From: Trileptium ribeirensis
Taxonomy: Eukaryota; Nematoda; Enoplea; Enoplida; Thoracostomopsidae
NCBI GenBank assembly: GCA_030248225.1
Contig: JASANE010007440.1
Location: 1 to 64,000 of the forward strand
Direction: 5' to 3'
Length of the DNA stretch: 64,000 nt
Of this stretch, positions 12,631 through 25,010 are shown piece by piece. A program made the translations under genes and the position numbers. Numbering within the stretch: the first letter of the stretch is position 1; each line of letters begins with the position of its first letter. The notes beneath the pieces are model-generated. The model worked only from the letters and a program-made list of their open reading frames with translations, was not told the DNA's origin and made no database searches.

Positions 12631-12690
12631 GTTATCTGGAGGGGCTTTCGCTAGCCCAAGGTTATCTGGAGGGGCTTTCGCTAGCCCAAG
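12631..12690. repeat. perfect 30-bp tandem duplication
   Basis: The unit starts GTTATCTGGAGGGGC and ends GCTAGCCCAAG. It occurs twice without a mismatch at 12631-12660 and 12661-12690. It is preceded by AGCCAAG and followed by GTTCTTTACG, partial remains of neighbouring units. It sits in a G/C-rich patch (12.60-12.87 kb) on an AT-rich background. Confidence 0.9.
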
Positions 12691-13339
12691 GTTCTTTACG
12701 ATATTGTCAACCCACTAGGTTGTTTGGGTAACAAGTACCTAACAAGTTCTTGGAGAGGGAAGGTCTAAAGAAAAAAGAACTAGTCAATACATCCAAAGAA
12801 CCTATGCGGTAGCAAATACCGCCTGAAATCCTTGGGGGATACTCCCATAGCCCTTGGGGCAGGCCGAAAAAAGACCACGTTACCACATAGGTAAAGTACA
12901 TCTGTATGACCGAGTGACAATTCGTCAAGTGTTAGCCTGTCAAAAAGATAAGTGTTATTTAGCCTGTGGTGTGTTTTTACACAAAATTAAGTGCATATAT
13001 ATAGAGCTTGTGGAACTCATAACTATTCCAAACGTGATTATAATAAATTTCCGATTATTTTGACTTTTTGGAATACCTTTCGCAAAACTGCTGAGCTGGG
13101 AAAGATTTTAAAACCAAATCCCATACCATATTTTTATATCGTCAAATTTCATGGCTGTGTGGTATTTCTTGCATGCCATTAGCAGGTGAATAGATGTACG
13201 ACCTCTGAATCTTCTCATTCGGTGGACTACATACGTATCGCGGAAACATAAACGGCGTTTTGAGGCTTGAGTTTTTGAAGGAAATAGTGTGTGAAGTGTT
13301 GTTTTCATCAGAGGCGGATCGGGTGTTTACTACTATTCC

Positions 13340-13660
13340 AGAATGTTAAAATCATGCTAATTAATTATTTAATTACCTAATTACTAATTAGATAATTTTT
13401 GAAAATTTTCAAAGTACTCAGAAACGAAAAAAATTGCACACGAGGGTTTTTTATGTAGCTGATCACGTATATGACATTTCTAAAACTCTAAAACCTGGCC
13501 GTATATGCTAATTAGTTAATTAATTAGCGAATTAACAAATTTTATTATCGGTTTTCGATGTGGCTGATCATGAATAGGTGACTTTCAAACATCTATTATT
13601 TTATGTGTGTTAATTAGTTTATATTACTAATTAGCTAATGTTTAGCTAGCTAGCTTCTTG
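13340..13660. repeat. degenerate ~125-bp tandem repeat with TTAATTA blocks
   Basis: Blocks of TAATTA-rich sequence recur three times (near 13360, 13510 and 13610). They alternate with a segment containing GTAGCTGATCACG or GTGGCTGATCATG and then TGACATTTC or TGACTTTCA. The copies have diverged considerably. Confidence 0.5.
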
Positions 13661-15065
13661 TATACTGGATTTGACATCAATGGTCTTAAACGTGATACTT
13701 ATTATAAATAAAATTATAAATTGATTAAACATTTAGTTACAATGTATGTGCATATAAATAATATATAAAATACTTTGCTTATTGCTCCGGTCACTTTTTT
13801 AATTTATTACTTTTATATACTAGTTTATATACTTTGCCACACGATAAATTATTTGTATCATCAGGGATTAATCAAAACCAGAAATGTAAATTTTAAACGG
13901 AATCGGATCCTTATGTTATAAACGTATATATAGCAAAATAACGATACTATGGATTTCAGATGCGTTTAGAATGATCGCTACATTATCCATAAAATTGCCA
14001 TGACTATTGCTTTCATGGGACTTTGATGAAACTCAGTGTACGAAAACACTTGCGACAATTACTTTATTTGCTCATCGACACAGCGTTTCCAGGGCTTTCA
14101 CTGACCGCCAACACGAAAAAAGTAATTTCCAAGATGTAAGCGTACGTAAACTGGGTGACTGAATGCACACGACTCGCACATGGCCTGCATTATGTAACTT
14201 CCCCTGGTTCACATCACCCAGTTCCAAGACACACGTTTGCTAAATATTACGGTAAAAATAGTTGAAATACTGATTTCTTCAGTTCCCAAAAAATCATTCA
14301 AGATCCTATTTCCGGACTAGATGTATTATAGCTGAGATAAACTTTAATGATAAACGCAAATCCTGGCTGCGTTGCAGAGATGGTACTTAATTTTATCCTG
14401 GGATTGTTGCTACATTAGACATAATATGCCTAAATCAACTTAAAATTTTTGATTAAGTTCTAATGCATAATAAATTAAGCTAGTACTTTTAAGATTCTAC
14501 ACAATATAGTAAGGCTTTGTCCAACGATGATGTTTCGGCTTTCATCACAATCAGAATTCCTAGAGGTTCGTAGCACCCTTTTGGATATTACACAGAATTT
14601 TTTGTTTTGACTCGGGCGCCTGTGACAGTATTGTTTCCGACCGCTCATGACACTTTTTCTTAAAATTCTGATAAATCCAGGTTTCGCTATCACACATTGA
14701 GACCGTCTGCAGTCTGTATCCACGCACAAATTAATCGCAATTTTTACAACGAAATAAATATAATTAACATACTGTTAAAGAAAATATATATACATAAACT
14801 CCGAGCAAAGTTGGTCATAACACGAGAGCTCAAAAGTGGAAAACATATATCTACGCTTCCGACGTTTACAATCAGCAAGGCAGTTTCCTCATAAATTGTA
14901 ACACAGAATACATATATATCAAAAAACCATGTCCTCTTTACAACATCTGACGGGAAAGCAAGAAAAATTTTTTAATTCAGGTGATAAAAATGTTCACACA
15001 TCAGGCGTCCTAGAGTGTCATAGCTGAAAGATTCATATAATAAAGCTGATTTAACAAAAACCAAC

Positions 15066-15193
15066 CATTGCTGGTTCGGAAGACCTTAATGTAAACAGCG
15101 TGACTTTGCGATCATTGTTGCCGGTTGCAAGAACTTGATGTGTTCTCTGGCCAATATCAACACAATTAACTTCCGCTGTTGAACTGAACTCGT
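15066..15193 (-). CDS. KATNB1: first WD40 blade exon of katanin p80-like gene
   Basis: The frame after an ATCGTTTTAG acceptor reads DEFSSTAEVNCVDIG, then VLATGNNDRKVTLFTLR. This aligns with the N-terminus of katanin p80, where a short leader (L-Q-E) is followed by a strand, LATGG-x-D-x-x-V-x-LW, and a SIN/TLR-like linker. The exon starts with two bases completing a codon, so a short first exon with the start codon must lie upstream (above 15.2 kb); I could not find it. A phase-0 donor (ATG/GTTGGT) is the likely 3' end. Introns in this gene run to several kilobases and hold MITEs and repeats. Confidence 0.7.
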
Positions 15194-15879
15194 CTAAAAC
15201 GATATTAATCATAAGCATTACATAAATACTGGTTTGCTTGTGGTGTGGTATTTCCTGTATCCTGCAATGATAACCGCTCTACTGCTACATAAATTTACAC
15301 TTTAAAGATAACACTTTACAAAAAAATCGTGTATATATATATTGCATTGTCTCAAGTCGGACTTAAGTGTATATTGGACCGAACTTGGACTTCAGTGCAA
15401 GAAGACCAACTGATTTAAGCGGACTTTCCAGACTGGTCGCCTCAGAGTCTGCGAGTGCTGAAAGTCTTCTTAAGGATAACACCCTGCAGGGGAAGTAATG
15501 TGTGCTCCGGCTATTAACTTGCAGTCATTGGCTACTAATGGTCCTAGCTGGTTTGAGTGCTCCCACATTCATTCTGGACAAATACCAGGAAATGCCGTAG
15601 CAAGTAGGAATGAGAAAAGCCAATCGTCGCGCCCTTAAGGCGGACTACAGGGATAGCGCTTGATACCACAACAAAAGTCTACTCTTCTTGGTTGTTTAGC
15701 AGGTTTTGAGCACGGAAATCTAGTCGAAATTCCAGAAACTTCCATGAACAAATAAAACTATACACAAAACTCTGCAATCACATAAAGTGTATACGGCGTG
15801 CGTCGTTAAGCTGAAGATCTGGAAAATGTGCAAATAGTGACATAAAAATTCAACATTTATAAACATAAACTGCGTTGTG

Positions 15880-17810
15880 GGTGCTGAAACGTCCTCAGTA
15901 CGTTTAAAACCGGTTACGGCGTACCGCTCTCCCGCTGCCTTGCCAAACGCAATATCGACATCGCAGCGTTATCAGACCTCTTCTGTAAAAGTGTTATTCT
16001 CAAAACCTGCTTTTCTGGCGTTATGTACAGCATCTTGTTTTCGCGAGCAGAAACAACCAGACATCGGGTGTAGAGATTGCAACCAAAAAGGACATGTTCG
16101 AATCAGTTATGTTTGTTAACCCGTCAGTGAACGAATAGCCTACGCTGGACTTCGCGCACGACGAGACAATGTGTCCATCATTGCAGCCCTCTCTCCAACC
16201 AAACATCAAACGGACGAATCAAAGGATCAATTTATGGAGGATCTAAATCATGTTATCAGCTCCACACCAAATGGTGAGATGTTCGTAATCTGTGGGGACT
16301 TTAACGCGTAAATAGTGCTTCGAATGCCTCGTGACGAAGCCATAGCCAGGAAGTTCACAAGAGGTGTTCGCACAAATAACGACAACATACTTGTTACGCT
16401 AGCCGAATATATATCACAAACTTTTCCTGGCCGACACAAATTTTATTTCACCACTAGGCAGTATCAAACGTGGAAATCACCGTGCGGCAAATACTATCAG
16501 CTGCTATGATCAGCAAAAGGTGGCAATCAGTTGTTCTCGGTTGTGGGTTCTGCTAGAAACCAACTTCCTATCGAACACAGCCGTACCATCACAATGTTAC
16601 GGCTGAACCTGGATTCTAACTTTTTCCACTGGAAACATCGGCCGCCCCATATGACAAGGTTGAGCGACGAAAGTTTTGGCAAACAATGTCGAATAACAAT
16701 ACCAAACCAGTTCTTGGAGATGTCAGCGGTCACTACAGCTCTATCGATGCCGGTGGAATGCTTTTATCTGTTACGTCAACTCAGCTCTTCAGGAAGCGCT
16801 TCCAAAACGGGAACCTAAAAACTGGTGCGCTGACTAAACGCAATAACTCTGGAACACAAATCCAACGCGAGTCATTGTCCGACCACGCTCTACAGCTCAT
16901 ACTCAACAAAGGCCTAGACAACAGCACAAAGGTTTAAAAAACCGACCAGTACTCGACTAAGGCAAGCCCCGTTGCCAACATGTTATTCGTAGCCAAATAC
17001 AAGGGAAGCCGGGTTAAATACCTCAGCGAACTCGCTCACGATATGCACAAAACAGCATCGCTGAAAGACCAGCGGAGACTCTATAAACTAATTAAAACAT
17101 GTAAAGGTACTTCACGGTACTACCAAGGTGTTATTCGTGACACTTCAGGTAACATCGTAACCGGAACAGTCCGAGTTGGACGCTGGCGGGAGCATTTATA
17201 TAGTCTACTGAATCGCGAGCAACTGCGTCCCCCGTCAAAAAATGAAGTGCTAAAGGCTGTCAAGGAGACCAAAAGTAGAAAAGCACCAGGCGAAGACGGC
17301 ATTCCTTCAGACTGCTATAAGCTATAGGAGGAGCTAACGACGAAGCTATATGAGCTGCTCCGCGAACTCAGCGTTAAAGAGGTGATTACTGACAGCTGGA
17401 GGACAGCTATAATCATCCCTTTTCACAAAACAGAAATAAGTCGGACTGCTCCAACTAACGCGGCATTTCATTATTGAATACTATGTTTGGAATCTTGGAA
17501 GCAATCATCGATCGTTTCAAGTTTTTCGTTAAATTTTCGAAAGAAAACCGCAGTGCGCTTTTCGTCCAGCCCGCAGCACTATAGATCAGATACTAAGCAT
17601 GTGTGCTGCTAGAACACGTAAAGGCCTATCGCAAATGCATTTGTGAGGTTCAAGCTAGCCTTTGATTCCGTCCACCACCAGTCGCTGTACATAGTAACGG
17701 ACGCGACGGAATCCGAAGCGAGCTGCTTTCGCTGATAAAAACATTATTGGAACAATCTTTTCGCCAAGTACGCGCAGATGACAGTCTATCTGAACGATCA
17801 ATCACATATT
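15880..17810 (+). pseudogene. decayed RTE-like LINE (endonuclease and reverse transcriptase remains)
   Basis: On the plus strand, broken frames give recognisable LINE pieces in the right order. The endonuclease has NVSIIAALSPTKHQTDESKD, MFVICGDFNA and later QTWKSPCGKYY, which is the T-W-x-SP-D-G-K box. The reverse transcriptase fingers have SRKAPGEDGIPSD and DSWRTAIIIPFHKT, followed in shifted frames by RGISLL and an F-x-P-x-x-STIDQI segment. The order APE-type endonuclease then RT, and the KAPGEDGIP and WRxAIIIPxHK motifs, are those of RTE-clade LINEs. Stops occur at 16311, 17326 and beyond, with several frameshifts. The catalytic YxDD is not visible, so the copy is truncated or destroyed after about 17.8 kb. 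It is dead. Confidence 0.8.
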
Positions 17811-17819
17811 ATTACGCAA

Positions 17820-18940
17820 CTAAAAGTGGTTTTTACAAATGGTTTTAAAACAAATTGATACAGTGATTCCGACGCCTATGGGGCTGACCCCGACTTGGCG
17901 CGCCACGAACCCGACATGTAAGCTGCCGATCCTGGCGTTTCACCCGAGACTTGTAAACTCTGACCGTGAAATTGTCTTCGGTAGCTCATATTTTTACATT
18001 TTCATTTCAAATTTCGAAAAATTGAGTTTTTCATGCCATAACACACTTTTAATTGGACTTAAACTAGTAACTAGCAAACCAACGAGTGTGGATACCCTGC
18101 CCTTATTGATCATTTTATCGGTCCAAATTTAGGTACCTAAGCCTGCTTAAGATCCCATGATAGCAATTATACGCAGGCAATGCTTCAATAGCAATGCTAC
18201 GATCATTCTTAGTCATATATCAAAGCAGAAAAACTCTTCAATTCTTCTTCCAATGACCAAAAAAACAAGGGCATTTGAAATTAATAAATCACAAAATTTA
18301 AGAAAAATTATTATTTAAAGAGTGATTCTTACGTAATAGGGCCCCTAAAGATTTGCTTTATATAATTCATCTAGTTATCGGTGATACTAGACGTTTAAAT
18401 GCTAAGTTGTCATCGTCAATCAATTAAAGTTTATTAAAAAACACACACTGGTAGCATGAACATCAGCGTAATGACTGTTGCGTCAGGTGTTAACTGATAG
18501 TGAGCTTGTAACTTAGACAAAGGCTTTCTGACAGCCGTCATATAAGGTATAAAGATATTTACACTATAAGCAAAAGAATACAAACACAAATATCGTTAGG
18601 TACTAAAATATTAAACTAGCCAGGAGTGAAACCTGTTACTTACAGCTAATTTTAACTTCTTGTTGTATTTCAAAAATTTTGATAGGGTGTATTTCTGCTG
18701 GCCGGGATCGATTTTTTATGTTTGAGCGTTTATTATCACTTCCATCTTCTGGCAAAATTTAACTTATCAACTATATACAGAAGAGGAGGACAAACATTTT
18801 GAAACATTGTACTTTACAACATAAACATTGTTTTCAGTCGACATTTAAATGTTGAAATTGTAATACTAGAATGAATCACGCAGGCTTGATGGCAAGTTAT
18901 TCCATGTAAGTCGTGCAACGGACCTGAAACTATTGCTGCG
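17820..18940. other. non-coding AT-rich stretch between two LINEs
   Basis: No exon or transposon protein was recognised. The right part (about 18.85-18.94 kb) may be the 3' untranslated end of the outer LINE that reads leftward from 19.6 kb. Confidence 0.4.
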
Positions 18941-18945
18941 CGAAA

Positions 18946-19649
18946 CGTCAACGTTGAGTGTGCGGCAAACCGCTAGGCGTGGTAACACTGGCAGTTTGAC
19001 CATATCGAAGATATGCGACAGTGCACCGGTATAGATGGCGTTGAAGAAGACACGAGCAGTTTGTACTGTATCCGCTTTTCATTAGACAGCCAGTGGAGTC
19101 GTCGGAGAACCGGAGTAATGTGGTCGCGACTGTTTGTTCGTGACACTGCACGGACATCATTGTGGAGCAGGCGTCGCAGGGGAACGATATGAGACGAGAA
19201 CGTAACCGCAATACTGGACATTACAGTAGTCTAGTCGAGACATCACGACAAATGCTCGGACGAGGCATTTTGCTGTCTGTTCATCAAACCGTCGTCGCAT
19301 TCGGCTAATTTCGCGAAGTTGCCATGTGCAGCCATGCGTCAGGGCAGTTATCTTATGGTCGAAACATAGGCGACAGTCAAGGCACACAGCCAGGATTTTT
19401 ACTTAACAGTTGTATTACGGTACTGTCAATGTGTAAACATGGCTTGCATGTGTATTTGCGACAGAAGTATATATTAGTTGGTTGTGGAATCATTTAATTT
19501 GAGGTTATTGTCATAGAACCAGTTTCGTAGAACGGCAGATAAGCGTTCGGTTGAGTCTTTAGCATGTCTTTGTAAATTTGGATGTCGTCGGTGTAACAGT
19601 GTGCGTAACAGCCCGCCGCTGCGATTAGCTCCACTGGTGCTGTATATGC
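18946..19649 (-). pseudogene. outer LINE, 3' half: reverse transcriptase palm and C-terminus
   Basis: Read on the minus strand through several frameshifts. A YTAPVELIA segment is followed by HCYTDDIQIYKDM, which carries the RT catalytic motif (YTDD). Then come KITALTHGCTWQLREIS, RLDYCNVQYCG and LRRLHWLSNEKRIQYKLLV, the usual C-terminal order of Jockey/CR1-type LINEs. It is the continuation of the fragment at 23713-23945. The gap between them is exactly a younger LINE flanked by a 7-base duplication. Many frameshifts make it inactive. Confidence 0.8.
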
Positions 19650-19794
19650 AGCTCAACTCCGCTCCACTTCTTCCTCCATGGTACAAAAGCGGGTGGCTGT
19701 GATATTTCCGTTGTCAGACTTGTTTCGAATCTTGCACCATTTTGGAGGAAAGCGAAGCCTCGCTTTGGAGCGAGGCCATATTGGGCATGAAATA

Positions 19795-22687
19795 TCAATT
19801 AACAGCATTTAATTCAAAGAAGCTTGAGGCATGTAGGCGCTGTTTGAGCGATGACAACGAAGGCGCGTTTACAACTTCCTCCGGTATGGAATTCCAAATA
19901 CGAACGGTACGGTGTGTAAAGAAAAACCTTTCTAGCTTCTTGTTGTGGCCCCGAGTTCCAGCACATCCTTGCGCAAAAAATCGAGTCAGATCGAATTCTA
20001 CGCCATCAGTTGTCATTTTATATATCAGGATAAAATCACTACGAATACGTCGCGTTTCAAGTGTTTGAATTCCAAGGTAATGAAGTCGTTCCTCATACGA
20101 CCATCTGCGGATTGCTGGGATCAGCTTTCTAGCTAATCTTTGCACCTTTTCAATCATCTGGATGTCACGGACGTAGTGAGGGCACCACACATTTACGGCA
20201 TACTCGACGTGAGGACGTATAAAAGAGCACGATATAGCTGTAGCCAGACAAACTTGGACCAACAAGTTATTGTCCTTCGTAACATAAATATAACCCTCCG
20301 AGTTTTATCAGCTACTGCTGCACAATGTTGTGAAAACTTAAGTCATGAGTTATTAAAATTCCAAGGTCTTTCTCTGATTCGGTGGGTGTCAAGCAGTTGC
20401 TCATGAGAGAGTATGCAGCGCAAGGATTATCGACACCACAGTGCATTATGTGACTCTTCCATTCATTTATGGCAACACACCATTCATTACAGTAGGATGA
20501 AAAGCCATCGAGGACAAATTGAAAAGAATCGATGTCTATTTCTGGTTCATGCTTATGTATACGACGAGCCAGTCGAAGATCGTCGGCAAACTTATAACAG
20601 CACAAGAAAGGTACTCATCAATGTCGTTCACAAATATCACAAATAGCAGCGGACCTAGGACGGATATTTGAGGTACTCCACTATTCACTGAGGACCACTG
20701 CAATGTTTCGCTGTTCACTGAGACGACTTGTCTGCGATCAAGAAGATATGACTTAAACCACCGATGCAGATCGCCACATACACCGTAATTTTCCAGCTTG
20801 TGCAAAAGCGCTTGTAGATTGACCTTGTCGAAGGCTTTACGAAAGTCTACATAAGCTACATCGACCCAATCATCTTGATCTATACAACGAGTGGCAAAGT
20901 TCAGGTATTCCAATAACGGAGTGGTTGTAAATCGCTAATCATGAAATCCATGCTGAGACTCGTAAATCAACCTGTGCTCATTTAAATATTCTATTACTTT
21001 ATCACGAACTATTGTTTCGAGTTCTTTACAAACGGACGACGTAAGACTAATTGGACGATAGTTCCCACATTCACTACGGTCACCCTTCCCTTTATAGAGT
21101 AGAACTACCTTAGCATCCCGCCACTGGGCTGGAATAGTACCCGAAGACAGCGATAAATTGAAGAACTTAGCCAAAGGATCAGCAATAATGTCATTGATTT
21201 TGATAAGAAATACTTTGGGGATATCATCCAAACCTGGACCTGCATGCTTCTTAATTTTTCCTATCGCACGACTCACATCATCTGCAGATACCCGTAAATC
21301 AGACAAGCGTTGTTGAGTTCTAGCCTCTAGTTTTGGTGAAACAAAGTAATACTCATTAAATACTGAGACGAAAAAACTATTAAAAATATCGCAGTCTTCC
21401 TGAGGTGATTGAGATAATGATCCGTCAGTCCGCTTGACGGGACCTATTTTATGAGCAATCTTACTGCGCTTTAGGGCATAGTTGAACAGGGATTTTCTAT
21501 CAGAATCAACATTTACAGCAAGCTCCTGTTCAAACCGACGGATGGACTCTTTAACATGGAAATAAGAGGCGAGGCGCTTTAATTCATAGTCTTCCCAAGC
21601 AGCTGCAGTCTTGTGATGCTTGAAACGGCGGAAAGCATTGTGTTTTCGTTGAACAGAAGACCAACAAAGACCGTCTGCCCAAAGCGGTTTTCGAAGCTGG
21701 CGTGGTGTTTTTTGTGTACAAAGGTTTCAATAGCGGAACAATACAGACGTAATCCTAATCCAAACGGCTGTTATATCGGCATCAAAAAATGACTCCAAAC
21801 TTATCGTTCTAAGGTAGTAACAAATTCGATCCCATGCTGTTCGATCCCAGTCGCGTACAACCTTGTTCATAGCTCTGAATGTAAGGCGAGCGGACACTTG
21901 GTTTGAGAGAAGAAATCCAATACATAGATGATCAGACGTCTTGACTGGTGCTATGGATCTTACACCTGTAATTGCACATTCGTGGTTTGCGAACACTAAA
22001 TCTAATATGTTGTCACCTCTTGTGCAGCATTTAACAAACTGGGTGAGCGCGGCTGTGTTAACTGAGTTCATGAAGTCATCTTCTAATGCCGGCCAGTTAC
22101 CATTCAGCCAATCGATTTTAGGATAATTAAAGTCGCCACCAATACATGTTACCCAAAATTTGTCCTCAGCACTATTTAGTGAGTCAATACATTTATAAAG
22201 ACGCCGGTCATTTTGCTCCGAAGAAGATGGCGAACGATATATACATACCATCAGAATAATAGTGTTAGACGAACATACTAATTCGACTGCCACAGCATCC
22301 TCAAAACTCTGTAGATTGGTACTAAACAGGCGGGCATTTATAGATGAGAACAAGGATTATTACCCCTCCACCACGTCTACCCACCCTATCGCAACGGAAA
22401 ATGTTATAACCGGGAAGCTGCAGTTCGTTGCCATCGTTCATAGCAGACGCCCACGACTCGGTGATATATACATCAAAATTAAAATTGAGTACAAATAGTT
22501 CCAATTCCCGCATTTTATTTAAAATGGACCTTGCATTTATTAACACACATTTAAATCCAGAAGACATCTCTGTATACACATTTAAATTTTTACAAAAATG
22601 TCCATTAGTGACACCATAAGTAGTAAAATTAGTTTCAACAGTAGCACAGTGACACTTATCTAAATTCCGGGAACTCGTGACACACAA
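19795..22687 (-). pseudogene. LINE ORF2: APE endonuclease plus reverse transcriptase
   Basis: The endonuclease starts with KCVLINARSILNK and YITESW (catalytic Glu) and shifts frame near 22.33 kb. It continues with YRSPSSSEQND, CIGGDFNYPKIDW, DNILDLVFA and TSDHLCIGF (the C-terminal SDH motif). The RT follows with RDAKVVLLYKGKGDRSECGN, YRPISLTSSVCK, VDVAYVDFRKAFDKV (motif A), NSGVPQISVLGPLLFVIFVND (shortened here; G to I in the PQGS box) and CCYKFADDLRLA (catalytic FADD). The thumb follows with HVEYAVNVWCPHYV and RIWNSIPEEVV. The frame is broken at about 22.3, 21.7, 20.9, 20.6 and 20.3 kb, so this copy cannot make one protein. The domain order and motifs are those of the CR1/Jockey group. Confidence 0.85.
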
Positions 22688-22699
22688 AAAGTTTTTATT

Positions 22700-23664
22700 T
22701 ATGCTACATGCTGTAGGTTTTTGATCTGTCGTCTAGGCGGTCTCTACAAGAGCCCAGACGTTTGAGGACTGGAAGTCCCCCCGACACTACACCATCTGAG
22801 CACTGTTTGTTTTGCTTGCGCTTCATGCGAGCGGCGTCAAAAGCCTCACGCTCGGTCCTTGTGCGAACCGGATTAATATTGCAACTTCGGAATTCAGATG
22901 ATTACGGCAGAGTACGCAATGTCATCGCTGATGAAACTGCAAGGTTACGATCACGTTCAGACTTAATAACAACCTTCAACAACCTGGCTCTGTCAGACTG
23001 AGGTTTACCAAGCCGATACATAACCAGTACATTATCAACATGACATGCAATATTTGCATCATCGAACATTTTTTGTATCTTCTTTGCGTCGTGGGCCTTA
23101 CGCTCTGCCACAATATTACTATCAGACTCCGGTATTCCTGAAACTATGATGTTAACCTTGCGGCGATTACGACCATCAATTTCACTCAAAACATGGAAAG
23201 TAATATCTGCTTCACTGATTGATCGAACATTTACACTGTCACTCGAACGTTCATTTACTGGAAGCTCATAGTTTACACGGACTTGTGTAGTAGCCGTAGA
23301 AGAAGTTCGGTCTACAGTTGCTTTAAGCATGTCATCAAGTTTAGTAACTAGTTGAGCAACAATTCCTTCGAGTTTCTGTTGATTTTCCTCAAATTTAGAC
23401 ACGCTCCTCTAAGGTTTGAAGCTTTGACAAGCATTCATCAATAGTGATAACACAAATGGGACAAAACCAACGGACGGAGGAATCAGGTTTTGAGGCATCA
23501 GACAATGTACCAGCGCTCACGTTTGTGCACTTGCGATAAGCCAGAGACCGACATTTTCCACAAATTAGTTTGGTATCAATATCCGTTATTGTTAGATCGC
23601 AAATACTACAGGTTTCAGCATTAGCATTGGCGCTACTTGAAGCCAAACGAGTGGAATGAGCCAT
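22700..23664 (-). pseudogene. LINE ORF1: PHD-like zinc finger, coiled coil, RNA-binding-like region
   Basis: The reading frame opens with MAHSTRLASSS and a Cys/His finger: CSICDLTITDIDTKLICGKC, then C-T-N and WFCPIC, typical of CR1-group ORF1 proteins. After a frameshift near 23.40 kb it continues with a helical FEENQQKLEGIVAQLVTKL and a region RRKVNIIVSGIPESD ... DNVLVMYRLGKPQ ... RLLKVV, which resembles the RRM-like part of LINE ORF1. It shifts frame again near 22.90 kb, after which a basic tail (NPVRTRTEREAFDAARMKRK) runs to about 22.70 kb. It lies 5' of ORF2 as expected. At least two frameshifts are present. Confidence 0.75.
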
Positions 23665-23712
23665 TTATACTCAATTATACTATTATTATAATAGTAACGA
23701 ACAATCTGCATA

Positions 23713-23945
23713 TATATGCTGAAGCGGTCCAAACACGCTATCTTGAGGAACCTCACAGGACAGATCCTTCCGAGTTGACCGCGAGTTTCCAAAGCGGACC
23801 AGGTGATTGCGTCCGGTAAGGTAAGACGCGAACCACCTTAGAGATGACTGTGATAAGGCGATGTCGCAGACACGTTGCATGAGTATATTATGGTCGATAG
23901 TATCAAAAGCTGATGAGAGATCCAGAGATATCAGAAAACAGTGTG
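23713..23945 (-). pseudogene. outer LINE, 5' fragment: reverse transcriptase motifs A-B
   Basis: The minus strand reads FLISLDLSSAFDTIDHNILM (motif A, with both Asp of F-D-x-x-DH), then LRWFASYLTGRNHLVRFGN and CEVPQDSVFGPL, in which the usual PQGS is PQDS. The sequence stops at the 7-base TATATGC duplication and resumes at 19649 with the rest of the RT palm. It is 5'-truncated at about 23945. Confidence 0.8.
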
Positions 23946-23999
23946 ATCCTTGTCAGCGATTTAATTGTACATTTCACCGCGTCCGTTCAAACGGTTTTT

Positions 24000-24400
24000 G
24001 CTAAGTATTCCAACAATAAGTTAAAGTATTCCCATAAGGTCTTTTGGATTTAATAGCCTATGGTCTGGCCCGTGACCCTATACGAGTTTATCCATGCAAC
24101 CCAACCATGGAGTTTGCACACCATCTTTAAAAACGGTATCTGTGTCCGTGAGGAAATTACATTTTCAGTGTATTAATTCGTGTGACCGTGGGGAAAAACA
24201 TTTACAGTTATATTTCAACACACAACCTTCACGTAAAAAATCCTGCTTATCTTTTGTATGCAACACTTTTTGTCAGGCTCGTGGATAAGAAGCTAGGGGT
24301 ACAAAATTGAGGGCCAAAACGACTGTTTTTAGCCCTTTATAAATCATATTTATAATATATGTAATCATTAATTGGCCATTATATGGCACTACAAGGATTT
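24000..24400. other. non-coding sequence, nothing recognised
   Basis: No coding signal or named repeat is seen between the outer LINE fragment and the degenerate array starting near 24.4 kb. Confidence 0.4.
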
Positions 24401-24419
24401 AGAGTCTTTTGAAAATGAT

Positions 24420-25010
24420 AAGACTTGAAGGTATCTGCGACGCATGTATATGTATACTCTTTTTAGAGACGCACTTTATTCTGTGGAACCACTCTCCCCG
24501 CTTGAACCATGTATCATTTCGTGTCTTACAATCTAATGCTATATTTTGTTGCATCTCCGATTACTGAGGTATCATACATGCTGAAATCGGTGGTGTGATG
24601 CATTTAGACGTATCTCCGACCGATGTATCCTATTCAGTAATGGTACAGTATTGGGTCCGTCTCCTGGAACATGCAAGATTTAGTGATACTTAGTCTATTG
24701 TCGTAATTTGTTGAATCTGTTGACTACAAAGATTTTCAACGCTGCTCGAAAATGGTGACATGATTGATTTGAATGTATATTCGATCGATTTGTCCTTGTT
24801 GTAAGCCACAATATTCTCCCTCTAACCCCTTGTCAAACGGATATCAGTTCTAATCTAACTATACTTTGTTGAATTTGCAATTAGAAAGGTTTTCAGACAC
24901 TGAAAACGTATATGTGTCCGATGTATCCGTTTGGCAAGGTGCTGTATCCCCTGGAACCCCTTCCCAGAATCATGAATACGAATCTTTCTATTCTATCTAA
25001 ATCATTATAA
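24420..25010. repeat. degenerate tandem repeat with GTATC-TCCGA/CCGATGTATCC blocks
   Basis: Related blocks recur about every 60-180 bases: GCATCTCCGATTACTGAGG, GTATCTCCGACCGATGTATCC (written in parts), ATTCGATCGATTTGTCC and TGTCCGATGTATCCG. Each is followed by a segment with GTATTGGG or GTATCCCC and a CCCTGGAACC-like tail. The array is strongly diverged and its period is uncertain. Confidence 0.45.

Larger units (their letters stand above)
11790..15060. other. AT-rich intron-like sequence with two small tandem repeats
   Basis: No gene was recognised. Two local repeats are listed separately: a perfect 30-base duplication at 12.63 kb and a degenerate roughly 125-base repeat at 13.34-13.65 kb. 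The rest shows no structure I can name. Confidence 0.4.
19650..23712 (-). mobile_element. CR1-like LINE inserted into an older LINE
   Basis: A 4063-base element on the minus strand carries a PHD-type ORF1 and an endonuclease/reverse-transcriptase ORF2. The 7-base sequence TATATGC immediately flanks it at 19643-19649 and 23713-23719, a likely target-site duplication. The sequence on either side belongs to one reverse transcriptase of a different LINE. The element is close to full length but damaged: ORF1 and ORF2 each need frameshifts to be read through. Confidence 0.85.
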
